Position numbers and translations under genes: made by a program. The notes beneath the pieces were generated by a model, which worked only from the letters and a program-made list of their open reading frames with translations, was not told the origin of the DNA and did no database searches. This document shows, piece by piece, positions 12,950-21,435 of a stretch of DNA of 24,170 bases (positions are counted from its first letter, which is position 1; each line of letters begins with the position of its first letter). Source of the stretch: Brevundimonas sp. UBA986 (GTDB taxonomy: Bacteria; Pseudomonadota; Alphaproteobacteria; Caulobacterales; Caulobacteraceae); contig DBBK01000005.1 of assembly GCA_002292165.1 (NCBI GenBank), positions 956 to 25,125 of the forward strand, written 5' to 3'.

Positions 12950-14721
12950 GCGCCCACGATCACCGCACCGACTATCACCGGCCCGCGCCGGGCCAACGCC
13001 CGGGTGTGGGCCCGGATCTGGGCTCGACCGTGGGCCAGAGCCTGTCGCCCTGGCTTCGGCTGATCTCGTCGGGCATCTGGTGGATCGAACACGCCTTCGA
13101 GCGCGCCCGCGCCGACGGCCGGCCCGAGGAAGACACCCGGGTTCGCATCTTCCTGATCACCTGCGTCTTCTCGCTGGTCTTCGTCGGGCTCGCGCTGGGC
13201 GCGGCCCACGCGGCCCTGTTCGCCGACCGCGGCGGAGCGAGCGCCTCATCCAATCCCAACGCACTGTCGCGCGCCGATCTGGTGGACCGCAACGGCGCCC
13301 TGCTGGCCTCCAACATCACCCACTACGGCCTCTATATCGATCCGGCCGAGGTCTGGGACCGCGATCTGGCCTATGAGCAGATCCATCGCGCCCTGCCGGC
13401 CATCCCGGCCAGCCGCCTGCGCAAGGTGCTGTTCGGCGACCGCCGCCTGATCGTCCAGCCCGGCCTGACCCCGCGCGAGCGGGCGACGATCCACGCCCTG
13501 GCCCTGGGCGGGGTGTCGTTCGAGCCCGAGGACCGCCGCGTCTATCCGCTCAACAACTCGGCCACCTACGTCGTCGGCACGGCTGACACCGGTGGGCAGG
13601 GCCTGTCGGGCGCCGAACTGGCCTTCAACGACGAGATCCGGGCCGCCGGCCAGCGCGGCGAGGACTTCCCCCTGTCGATCGACCTGCGGGTTCAGGGCGT
13701 GCTGGAGAACGAACTGGCCGCCGCCGCCATGGCCAACGGGTCCAAGGGCGCGGTCGGCATCGTCGCCGACACCCGGACCGGCGAAATCCTCGGCATGGCC
13801 AGTTGGCCGCTGGGCACGATGAACCGGGCCGTGGGCTCGGTCTATGAGATGGGGTCTGTGTTCAAGACCTTCACCATCGCCGCCGCCGTCGACGCCGGCC
13901 GGGCTGACATGAACTCCATGATCGACGCCTCCAGCGCCTATATGATCGGCACGCGCAAGATCACCGACTTCCACGCCACCAACCGGGTGCTGAGCCTGGA
14001 GGAAGTCTATCTGCACTCGTCCAACATCGGCTCGTCGCGCCTCGCCGTCGGCATGGGCGGGACGATGATGCGCGACTATCTGGACCGCTTTGGCTTCCTG
14101 GCCCCGGCGCCGATCGAGCTGAAGGAATCGGCGCGTCCGATCCGGCCTCGCGACTGGTCGGACTCGACGCTGGCCTCCATGTCCTTCGGCTACGGCATCT
14201 CCATCACCCCGGCCCAGATGTCCGCGGCCATGAATGCGCTGGGCAACGGCGGCCGCTACCTGCCGCTCAGCCTGCGTCGCGGCGGGGCTCCGAACCGGGG
14301 CGAGGGCCGTCGGGTGGTGTCGGAACAGACCTCCCTGACCATGCTGGAACTGATGCGCCGCAACGTCGTCGCCGGCTCGGGCAACTTCGCCGAGGCGCCG
14401 GGTCTGCGCGTCGGGGGCAAGACCGGCTCGGCCAACAAGCTGGTCAATGGCCGCTATGATCCCAGCCACGCGGTCGGCACCTTCGCCGCCATCTTCCCGG
14501 CGGACGGTCCGATCGGCACTCACCGCTATTCGATCCTGGTCCTGATGGACGAGCCGCAGAGCTATCCCAAGACCGGCGGCTTCGTCGCGGCCCCGGCTGT
14601 GGGCCGTATCGCCGACCGCATCGCCGGCTTCCTCGGCGTGCAGCGCAAGGCCGATCCGTATCGCACCGCCATGGGCGACAAGATTCCGCGCTTCCAGGAT
14701 GTTGAGGGCGACGGTCGATGA
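12946..14721 (+). CDS. ftsI: Septal peptidoglycan transpeptidase FtsI (PBP3)
   Basis: FtsI is a class B penicillin-binding protein that crosslinks septal peptidoglycan in partnership with FtsW. The GTG start at 12946 is supported by GGGAGAG (12934-12940) 5 nt upstream and by the 4-bp GTGA overlap with ftsL; it gives 591 residues. A cytoplasmic region of about 65 residues precedes one membrane helix (about 66-90). The pedestal domain begins with SRADLVDRNGALLASN. The transpeptidase domain has all active-site motifs: S304-V-F-K307 (nucleophile S304), S358-S-N360 and K492-T-G494. The rather long N-terminal cytoplasmic tail is a feature often seen in alphaproteobacterial FtsI. The stop overlaps the murE start as ATGA. 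Confidence 0.96.
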   Translation: MSAHDHRTDYHRPAPGQRPGVGPDLGSTVGQSLSPWLRLISSGIWWIEHAFERARADGRPEEDTRVRIFLITCVFSLVFVGLALGAAHAALFADRGGASASSNPNALSRADLVDRNGALLASNITHYGLYIDPAEVWDRDLAYEQIHRALPAIPASRLRKVLFGDRRLIVQPGLTPRERATIHALALGGVSFEPEDRRVYPLNNSATYVVGTADTGGQGLSGAELAFNDEIRAAGQRGEDFPLSIDLRVQGVLENELAAAAMANGSKGAVGIVADTRTGEILGMASWPLGTMNRAVGSVYEMGSVFKTFTIAAAVDAGRADMNSMIDASSAYMIGTRKITDFHATNRVLSLEEVYLHSSNIGSSRLAVGMGGTMMRDYLDRFGFLAPAPIELKESARPIRPRDWSDSTLASMSFGYGISITPAQMSAAMNALGNGGRYLPLSLRRGGAPNRGEGRRVVSEQTSLTMLELMRRNVVAGSGNFAEAPGLRVGGKTGSANKLVNGRYDPSHAVGTFAAIFPADGPIGTHRYSILVLMDEPQSYPKTGGFVAAPAVGRIADRIAGFLGVQRKADPYRTAMGDKIPRFQDVEGDGR

Positions 14722-16184
14722 GCGCCATTCACCTCTCCGATCTGCTGCGCCGCGACGTGGCCTCCGACCCGGTGATCACCGGGGTGACCGCCGACAGCCG
14801 CAAGGTCGCGCCGGGCTCGCTGTTCGTTGCCCTGCCGGGCAGCGCCGCGGACGGCCGCGCCTTCATCCCCCAGGCCCTGGCCCAGGGCGCCGCGGCGATC
14901 CTGGCTCCGGTCGACACCCCGATCGATACGGCGCCGCTGCTGGTCACATCGGGCGATGTGCGCCGGGCCTATGCCCTGGCCGCCCGCAGCTTCTACGGCG
15001 CCCAGCCGGCGACCTGCGTCGCCATCACTGGCACCAATGGCAAGACCTCGGTCGCCGCCTTCTGCCGTCAGATCTGGGCCGGTCTCGGCCTCAAGTCGGC
15101 CAGCATGGGCACCCTGGGCGTCGTGGGTCAGAAGGGCGACAAGACCTACAGCCTGACCGGCCCCGGCCTGACCAGCCCCGACGCCGCCGACGCCGCGCGT
15201 CTGCTGGCCGAGCTGGCCGCGAAGCAGGTCACCCATCTGGCGCTGGAGGCCTCGTCGCACGGCATCGACCAGCGCCGTCTGGACGGGGTCACGATCAAGG
15301 CGGCGGGCTTCACCAACCTGACCCAGGACCACCTCGACTATCACGGCACGATGGAAGAGTACCGGGCCGCCAAGCTGAGGCTGTTCGAGACCCTGCTGCC
15401 GCGGGGCCGGACGGCGGTGCTGAACGCCGACTCCGATGCCTATTCCAGCTTCGCCTCGGCCAGCATCATGTCGGGTCTGGGTATCATGGGCGTGGGCGAG
15501 CGTGGTCGCGACCTGGCCCTGATCGGGCGCAAGGCGACGCCCGAGGGCCAGCGCCTGTCGATCGACGTGCGTGGCGTGGTCCACGATATTCTGCTGCCTC
15601 TGGCCGGCGCCTTCCAGGCCTCCAACGCTCTGGTCGCCGCGGGCCTGTGCATCGCCGCGGGCGAGAGCGCCGACCGGGTGCTGGGCGCGCTGGAAGGGAT
15701 CACCGGCGCGCAAGGGCGGCTGCAGCGGGTGCGTGGCCCGGAGGGCGTCGCGGCGCCCGGCGAGGTCTATGTCGACTACGCCCACACCCCCGACGGGCTG
15801 GAGACGGTGCTGACCGCCCTGCGTCCCCATGCGACCGGCAAGCTGATCGTGGTTTTCGGCGCAGGCGGCGATCGGGATCGCGGCAAGCGGCCCCTGATGG
15901 GCGAGATCGCCGGACGTCTGGCCGATGTCGCCATCGTGACGGACGACAATCCCCGCTCCGAAAAGCCTGCCCTGATCCGCGCGGAAGTGAAGAAGGGCTG
16001 CCCTGACGCGCTGGAGATCGGCGATCGCCGCGAAGCCATCCATCACGCCATATCGCTGATGGGCGAAGGAGATGTGGTGGTCATCGCCGGAAAAGGGCAT
16101 GAACAGGGTCAGATCGTCGCCGGGGTGACCCATCCCTTCGACGACGTCACCGAAGCGACCGAGGCCCTGCTCGCCTATGCCTGA
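14718..16184 (+). CDS. murE: UDP-MurNAc-tripeptide synthetase (meso-diaminopimelate-adding)
   Basis: MurE adds the third stem residue to UDP-MurNAc-L-Ala-D-Glu in the cytoplasm using ATP. The 488-residue product has the three Mur ligase domains. The ATP loop is GTNGKTS with K109. The central blocks LEASSHGIDQRRLDG and TNLTQDHLDYHGTMEEY are present. The C-terminal substrate motif is D410-N-P-R413 followed by SE, which specifies meso-diaminopimelate rather than lysine. VDYAHTPDGLE and GAGGDRDRGKRP are further family blocks. The start overlaps the ftsI stop as ATGA and the end overlaps murF by 8 bp. Confidence 0.97.
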   Translation: MSAIHLSDLLRRDVASDPVITGVTADSRKVAPGSLFVALPGSAADGRAFIPQALAQGAAAILAPVDTPIDTAPLLVTSGDVRRAYALAARSFYGAQPATCVAITGTNGKTSVAAFCRQIWAGLGLKSASMGTLGVVGQKGDKTYSLTGPGLTSPDAADAARLLAELAAKQVTHLALEASSHGIDQRRLDGVTIKAAGFTNLTQDHLDYHGTMEEYRAAKLRLFETLLPRGRTAVLNADSDAYSSFASASIMSGLGIMGVGERGRDLALIGRKATPEGQRLSIDVRGVVHDILLPLAGAFQASNALVAAGLCIAAGESADRVLGALEGITGAQGRLQRVRGPEGVAAPGEVYVDYAHTPDGLETVLTALRPHATGKLIVVFGAGGDRDRGKRPLMGEIAGRLADVAIVTDDNPRSEKPALIRAEVKKGCPDALEIGDRREAIHHAISLMGEGDVVVIAGKGHEQGQIVAGVTHPFDDVTEATEALLAYA

Positions 16185-17589
16185 CACCCATCCGCCGCTG
16201 TGGACGGCGCCCGAGATCGCCGCGGCCACCGGTGGACGGATCGAGGGCGGCGATTTCAACGTTTCCGGCCTGACCTACGACAGCCGCGAGATCGGTCCGG
16301 GGGAGTTGTTCCTGGCCCTGAAGGGCGAGCGCGACGGTCACGACTTCGCCGCCGCCGCCTTCGCCCGTGGAGCTTCCGGCGCCCTGGTCGAACGGGTGGT
16401 CGAGGGCGGGCCTTGCGTCGTCGTTCCCGATACCCTCAAGGCGCTGGAAGCACTCGGCATGGCGTCGCGGGATCGTGCGCCCCAGGTCCGGCGCGGCGCG
16501 GTCACCGGCAGCGTCGGCAAGACCAGCGTGACCCAGGCGATCAAGGCGGGTCTGGATCTGGCCGGTCCGGCCCATGCCTCGATCAAGAGCTATAACAACC
16601 ACATCGGCGTGCCCCTGACGCTTGCCCGCATGCCCGCCACGGTCGAGCGAGCTGTGTTCGAGATCGGCATGAACGCGCCCGGCGAGATCGGGCCCCTGTC
16701 GAAGATGGTCCGGCCGCACGCGGCCTGTGTCACCACCGTCGGGCCGGTCCATATCGAGGGCTTCTCCGACGGCGAGACCGGGGTGGCGCGCGAGAAGTCG
16801 ACCATCTTCCAGGGCCTCGACGCCCACGGCGTGGCGGTGATCAACGGCGACAATGTCTGGGTCGACCTGCTGCGCGAGGCGGCGGCGGGGCAGGGGGCTC
16901 AGATCGCCCTGTTCGGCTCGGGCGTGGGCGCCGACGCCCGTCTGATCGACTTCGTTCCCGGCCCGGACGGGGCGAAGGTCACGGCCGAGATCCGGGGCCG
17001 GACCCACGCCTTCACCCTGAAGCAGACGGGCTTCCACTGGGGGCTCAACAGCCTGGCGGTGATCCTGATGCTGGAGGCGCTGGACGTGCCGCTGGAAACC
17101 GCCTTCGCGGCCCTGGCGGAGTTCCAGCCGCTGGCGGGACGCGGCGAGACCCGTACCGTCCGCTTGCCCGGCGGGGCCTTCACCCTGATCGACGAGAGCT
17201 ACAACGCCAATCCCCTGTCGATGAAGGCGGGCTTCATGAGCCTGGGCGCCAAGCCGGTTTCCGGCGGCGGCCGTCGCGTCGTGGTCCTGTCCGACATGCT
17301 GGAGCTGGGCGACCAGTCGGCGGCCCTGCACGCCGGTCTGGCCGAGACCATCGAAGCGGCGAGACTGGATCTGGTCCATGCCGCCGGTCCCCAGATGCGC
17401 CACCTGTACGACACCCTGCCGGTCTCGCGCCAAGGTCTCTGGGCCGCGACCTCGGCCGAACTGGCGGCGCGGGCGAGCGAACTCGTGGCCCCCGGCGACA
17501 TCGTCATGGTCAAGGGATCGAACGGTTCGAAGGCCTCTCTGGTCGCAAAGGCCCTGGCCGCGCTCGACAACCCCGGGAACGGCGCATAA
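16177..17589 (+). CDS. murF: UDP-MurNAc-tripeptide:D-Ala-D-Ala ligase
   Basis: MurF adds D-Ala-D-Ala to UDP-MurNAc-tripeptide, finishing the cytoplasmic pentapeptide precursor. The 470-residue protein shows the family blocks in order: DSREIGPGELFLALKGERDGHDF, the ATP loop at residues 111-116 reading GSVGKT (K115), then KSYNNHIGVPLTL and EIGMNAPGEI. DESYNANPLSMKAG lies in the third domain, and the C-terminal VMVKGSNGSKAS is typical. The ATP loop has V where many relatives have N; the catalytic lysine is unaffected. It overlaps murE by 8 bp and is separated from mraY by 63 bp, the largest gap within the cluster. Confidence 0.97.
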   Translation: MPDTHPPLWTAPEIAAATGGRIEGGDFNVSGLTYDSREIGPGELFLALKGERDGHDFAAAAFARGASGALVERVVEGGPCVVVPDTLKALEALGMASRDRAPQVRRGAVTGSVGKTSVTQAIKAGLDLAGPAHASIKSYNNHIGVPLTLARMPATVERAVFEIGMNAPGEIGPLSKMVRPHAACVTTVGPVHIEGFSDGETGVAREKSTIFQGLDAHGVAVINGDNVWVDLLREAAAGQGAQIALFGSGVGADARLIDFVPGPDGAKVTAEIRGRTHAFTLKQTGFHWGLNSLAVILMLEALDVPLETAFAALAEFQPLAGRGETRTVRLPGGAFTLIDESYNANPLSMKAGFMSLGAKPVSGGGRRVVVLSDMLELGDQSAALHAGLAETIEAARLDLVHAAGPQMRHLYDTLPVSRQGLWAATSAELAARASELVAPGDIVMVKGSNGSKASLVAKALAALDNPGNGA

Positions 17590-17652
17590 GGCCTGAAGGC
17601 ACGGTCGCGCCGAACGCGCGTCCGGAAAGGGACAAAGGAAAGCCCCTCCACG

Positions 17653-18762
17653 ATGTTCTACCTGCTGTACCTGCACTACGCCGACGTGGCGAAGGACTAT
17701 CCGCTTCTCCACCTGATCCAGTATCAGACGGTGCGCGTCGCCCTGGCCATGGCCACGGCGATGATCGTGGCGGTGGCGATGGGCAGCCGGTTCATCAACT
17801 GGATCCGCGCCAAACAGGGTCGGGGTCAGCCGATCCGCGACGACGGCCCGGTCTCGCATCTGTCCAAGGTCGGCACCCCGACCATGGGCGGTCTGATGAT
17901 CTTGGCGGGCATCGGCGTCGCCGTCCTGCTGTGGGGCGACCTGACCAACCCCTATATCTGGATCGTCAGCTTCGTGACGGCGGCCTTCGGGGTGCTGGGC
18001 TTCATCGACGACTACGCCAAGGTCACGAAACAGACCTCGGCCGGGCTGACCTCGAAACAGAAGCTGGTCGCCCAGGTGGTCGTCTCGGTCATCGCGGGCG
18101 TACTGACGGTGCTGTGGATGACCCAGTCGCCGACCTCGCCCAATCTCGAGACCTCGATCGCCTTCCCGTTCTTCAAGAACGTGTTGCTGAATGTCGGCTG
18201 GTTCTATGTGATCTTCGCCGCCTTCACGATCGTGGGCTTCTCCAACGCCGTGAACCTGACCGACGGTCTGGACGGTCTGGCCATCGTGCCGGTGATGATG
18301 GCCTCGGCCGCCTTCGGCCTGATCGCCTATCTGGTCGGCAACTTCATCTTCGCCGAATATCTGGGTGTCCACCACGTGCCGGGCTCGGGCGAGCTGGCCA
18401 TCTTCTGCGCCGCCATCATCGGCGGGGGCACGGGCTTCCTCTGGTACAACGCCCCGCCGGCCAAGATCTTCATGGGCGACACCGGGTCTCTGGCCCTGGG
18501 CGGCGCGCTGGGCTCCATCGCGGTCGCCACCAAGCATGAGCTGGTGCTGGGCATCGTCGGCGGCCTGTTCGTGCTGGAGGCCGCCTCGGTGATGATCCAG
18601 GTCGGCTACTACAAGGCCACGAAGAAGCGCATCTTCCTGATGGCCCCGATCCACCACCATTTCGAAAAGCTGGGCTGGCCGGAATCGACGGTGGTGATCC
18701 GCTTCTGGATTGTCGCCGCCATGCTGGCGCTCGCCGGTCTCGCCACCCTGAAGCTGCGCTGA
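17653..18762 (+). CDS. mraY: Phospho-MurNAc-pentapeptide transferase (lipid I synthase)
   Basis: MraY moves phospho-MurNAc-pentapeptide from UDP to undecaprenyl phosphate at the inner membrane, making lipid I. The 369-residue protein has about ten hydrophobic segments. The expected cytoplasmic loop motifs are all present: DDGPVSHLSKVGTPTMGG near residue 65, the aspartate pair D119-D120 in FIDDYAK, NAVNLTDGLDGLA from about residue 199, D276 in MGDTGSLALGG, and the histidine triplet H334-H336 in APIHHHFEKLGW. The start at ATG 17653 gives the usual MraY N-terminus (MFYLLYLHYADV). An AAAGGAAAG ribosome site near 17634 lies about 10 nt upstream. It is followed by murD after only 4 bp. Confidence 0.98.
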   Translation: MFYLLYLHYADVAKDYPLLHLIQYQTVRVALAMATAMIVAVAMGSRFINWIRAKQGRGQPIRDDGPVSHLSKVGTPTMGGLMILAGIGVAVLLWGDLTNPYIWIVSFVTAAFGVLGFIDDYAKVTKQTSAGLTSKQKLVAQVVVSVIAGVLTVLWMTQSPTSPNLETSIAFPFFKNVLLNVGWFYVIFAAFTIVGFSNAVNLTDGLDGLAIVPVMMASAAFGLIAYLVGNFIFAEYLGVHHVPGSGELAIFCAAIIGGGTGFLWYNAPPAKIFMGDTGSLALGGALGSIAVATKHELVLGIVGGLFVLEAASVMIQVGYYKATKKRIFLMAPIHHHFEKLGWPESTVVIRFWIVAAMLALAGLATLKLR

Positions 18763-18766
18763 TCCC

Positions 18767-20236
18767 ATGATCGCGGTTCCCGGTTTCGAGGGGCGTCGCG
18801 TCGCCGTCTTCGGCCTGGGCCGGTCGGGGATCACGGCGGCGCGGGCCCTGCATGCGGGCGGCGCCATCCCCATCCTGTGGGACGACAGCGTCTCGGGCCG
18901 GATGCAGGCGGAAGCCGAGGGTTTCGCGGTCGAGGACCTGACCACGGCGGATTGGAGCCAGTTCGCGGCGTTGATCCTGTCGCCCGGCGCCCCCCTGACC
19001 CGTCCGAAGCCCCACTGGACGGTGGATAAGGCCAAGGCCGCCTGGGTGCCTGTCATGGGCGACATCGAACTGTTCGCCCGGGCCCTGGCCGCCACGCCGG
19101 AGGCCGTACGGCCCAAGGTCGTCGCCATCACCGGCACCAACGGCAAGTCGACGACCACGGCCCTGACCGGCTGGGTGCTGAAACAGGCGGGGCTCAAGGT
19201 CGCGGTCGGCGGCAATATCGGCATCGGCGTCCTGGCCCTGCCGGCGCCCGCCGAGGTCGAGGTCTATGTGATCGAGGTCTCCAGCTATCAGCTGGACCTG
19301 ACGACGGGCTTCTCACCCGACGTGGCGATCCTGACCAACGTCACCCCTGACCATCTGGACCGCCATGGCGGAATGGAAGGCTATGTCGCGGCCAAGCGGC
19401 GGCTGTTCCAGACCCAGACGCCCGAACGTTTGGCGCTGGTCGGGGTCGACGACGACTGGGGCTGGGCGGTGGTCGGCGACCTGAACTCGCGCCGCCTGCG
19501 CGTCAGCACCATCACGACCCGCACGCCGGGCGAGCGGCGTCACAGCGTCCCGGTCGCCGATCTGGAGGCCGAGCGGCCCGATCTGGTCCCGGCCTTCGAG
19601 GCGGGGCGGTTCATTATCGTGGACGCCACCGACGGCCATCTGACGGTCGACGGGGTCTTCGTCACCGAACTGGCCGGGGCGCGCTCCCTGCCGGGCCGGC
19701 ACAACGCCCAGAACGCCGCCTTCGCCTATGCCGCCGCCCGGGCGGTGGGGGTCTCGAACGCCGCCGCCGTCGCCGGCCTGATGAGCTTCCCCGGTCTCGC
19801 CCACAGGATGGAGGAGGTCGGCCGTCTGGGCCCGGTCCGCTTCATCAACGACTCCAAGGCGACCAATGCTGACGCCGCGCGCCAGGCCCTGACGTCTTAC
19901 CCCGCCGTCTTCTGGATCGCAGGGGGCAAGGCCAAGGACGGCGGCATCGACGACCTGACCGACCTCTTCGGCGTGGTCACCAAAGCCTACCTGATCGGGG
20001 AGGCGGCCGAGGCCTTCGCCGGGACGCTGGGCGACACGCCGCATGTGATCTCCAGGACCCTCGACGTCGCGGTCGCGCAGGCGGCCGAGGACGCGAAGGC
20101 GGCCGGTGGTGACCAGATCGTGCTTCTGTCGCCCGCCTGTGCATCTTTCGATCAATATCCCGACTTCGAGGCGCGCGGAGAGGCGTTCCGGGCGGCGGCT
20201 CTTAACCTTGGAGCTACCCCTGTCGTTCATGGTTAG
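18767..20236 (+). CDS. murD: UDP-MurNAc-L-alanine:D-glutamate ligase
   Basis: MurD adds D-glutamate to UDP-MurNAc-L-Ala in the cytoplasm. The 489-residue product carries an N-terminal dinucleotide-like fold (VAVFGLGRSGITAARAL) and SPGAPLT for the UDP substrate. The ATP loop is GTNGKST at residues 123-129 with K127. Further family blocks are GGNIGIGVL, VIEVSSYQLD, LTNVTPDHLDRHG, LPGRHNAQNAAFA, FINDSKATNADAARQAL and the C-terminal LLSPACASFDQYPDFEARGEAF. It is 4 bp from mraY. Its stop codon lies in the left arm of a hairpin whose right arm holds the ftsW start. Confidence 0.97.
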   Translation: MIAVPGFEGRRVAVFGLGRSGITAARALHAGGAIPILWDDSVSGRMQAEAEGFAVEDLTTADWSQFAALILSPGAPLTRPKPHWTVDKAKAAWVPVMGDIELFARALAATPEAVRPKVVAITGTNGKSTTTALTGWVLKQAGLKVAVGGNIGIGVLALPAPAEVEVYVIEVSSYQLDLTTGFSPDVAILTNVTPDHLDRHGGMEGYVAAKRRLFQTQTPERLALVGVDDDWGWAVVGDLNSRRLRVSTITTRTPGERRHSVPVADLEAERPDLVPAFEAGRFIIVDATDGHLTVDGVFVTELAGARSLPGRHNAQNAAFAYAAARAVGVSNAAAVAGLMSFPGLAHRMEEVGRLGPVRFINDSKATNADAARQALTSYPAVFWIAGGKAKDGGIDDLTDLFGVVTKAYLIGEAAEAFAGTLGDTPHVISRTLDVAVAQAAEDAKAAGGDQIVLLSPACASFDQYPDFEARGEAFRAAALNLGATPVVHG

Positions 20237-20246
20237 CGAACCATGA
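20227..20246 (+). promoter_or_regulatory. Perfect stem-loop spanning the murD stop and ftsW start
   Basis: TCATGGTT (20227-20234) pairs perfectly with AACCATGA (20239-20246) around an AGCG loop. The murD TAG (20234-20236) begins at the last base of the left arm. The ftsW ATG (20243-20245) lies in the right arm. No Shine-Dalgarno sequence adjoins ftsW; the nearest GGAG is about 30 nt upstream inside murD. A ribosome finishing murD would open the stem, so this looks like a coupling device. Confidence 0.55.
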
Positions 20247-21427
20247 CCAGCACCTCCTACGTCCCGCCGTTTTCGCGCAACGACCCCAGCCCGCTGGCGC
20301 AGTGGTTCTGGACGGTCGACCGCGCCCTGCTGGGCGCGGCGCTGGTGCTGATGTCGATGGGGGTGGCGCTGAGCTTCGCCTCCTCGCCGGCCGCCATCCT
20401 GGCCGATGAATCGATCACCGATCCCTTCCACTATTCCTGGCGGATGATCGTCTGGGCCTCGGTCGGGGGCGGGATCATGCTGACGGTGTCGCTGTTCTCG
20501 CCGCGCGGCGTGCGGCGTTTGGCGGTGCTGGGCCTGCTGGGCGCCATCGTCGTCATGGCCGCCCTGCCGTTCATCGGCGACGAGGTAAAGGGCGCCGCGC
20601 GCTGGGTGAACCTCGGCCCGTTCAGCCTTCAGCCGTCCGAGTTCGTCAAACCCTGCCTGATCATCTTCGCGGCCTGGATGTTCGCCGAAGGCCAGAAGGG
20701 GCAGGGGGTGCCGGGCGTCAGCATCGCGTTCGGCTTCTGGGCCCTGGTCGTCGGCCTGCTGCTGATCCAGCCGGACATCGGCCAGACCCTGCTGATCACC
20801 ACCACCTTCATGTGCGTCTTCTTCATGGCCGGGGTGCCGCTGAAGTGGATGGCCGTGCTGGCCGCCGCCGCCGCCGGGGGCGTGGTGTCGCTCTACTTCA
20901 TGTTCGGACACATGCGCGACCGCCTGAGCCGCTTCACCAATCCCGAGACCACCGACACCCACCAGATCGACCGCGCCTCGGACGCCATCCGCGCCGGCGG
21001 CCTGTTCGGGCGCGGCGTGGGCGAGGGCGTGATGAAGCGCCACGTTCCCGACCTGCACACCGACTTCATCTATTCGGTCGCGGCGGAAGAGTTCGGCCTG
21101 GTGCTCAGCCTGACGATCATCAGCCTGTACGCCTTCATCGTCATCCGCGGCATGCGTCGGGCGATGAAGCTGAACGACCCGTTCGAACAGACGGCGGCGG
21201 CTGGGCTGTTCATCCTGATCGGGCTGCAGGCCTGCATCAACTGCGCGGTGAACCTGAACCTGATCCCGACCAAGGGGATGACCCTGCCCTTCATCAGCTA
21301 TGGCGGCTCGTCCATGCTGGCCATGGGACTGACGATGGGGCTGGCTCTGGCCTTGACCCGCCGCCGTCCCGGCGCCTACGAGCCGGGGGCCAGCCTGTCG
21401 CGTCCGCGGCGGCGTATCCTGCCCTAG
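20243..21427 (+). CDS. ftsW: Septal peptidoglycan glycosyltransferase FtsW (SEDS family)
   Basis: FtsW polymerises lipid II into glycan strands at the septum with FtsI. The 394-residue polytopic protein has about ten membrane segments. SEDS signatures are visible: KGAARWVNLGPFSLQPSEFVK, QPDIGQTLLI, the loop from RASDAIRAGGLFGRGVGEG, and LHTDFIYSVAAEEFG, which holds the presumed catalytic aspartate D274. Near the C-terminus are NLIPTKGMTLPFISYGGSS and a basic tail. An in-frame start other than ATG 20243 is not needed. It follows murD by 6 bp and lacks its own clear ribosome site. The murG start lies 8 bp downstream. Confidence 0.97.
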   Translation: MTSTSYVPPFSRNDPSPLAQWFWTVDRALLGAALVLMSMGVALSFASSPAAILADESITDPFHYSWRMIVWASVGGGIMLTVSLFSPRGVRRLAVLGLLGAIVVMAALPFIGDEVKGAARWVNLGPFSLQPSEFVKPCLIIFAAWMFAEGQKGQGVPGVSIAFGFWALVVGLLLIQPDIGQTLLITTTFMCVFFMAGVPLKWMAVLAAAAAGGVVSLYFMFGHMRDRLSRFTNPETTDTHQIDRASDAIRAGGLFGRGVGEGVMKRHVPDLHTDFIYSVAAEEFGLVLSLTIISLYAFIVIRGMRRAMKLNDPFEQTAAAGLFILIGLQACINCAVNLNLIPTKGMTLPFISYGGSSMLAMGLTMGLALALTRRRPGAYEPGASLSRPRRRILP

Positions 21428-21435
21428 AGAGTTCT

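Noticed and set aside
16147..19224. Very long open frame on the minus strand (over 1000 codons) opposite murF, mraY and murD
   Set aside because: It is a by-product of high GC at third codon positions; the plus-strand genes have full family motifs and the antisense product is low-complexity Arg/Gly/Asp-rich.
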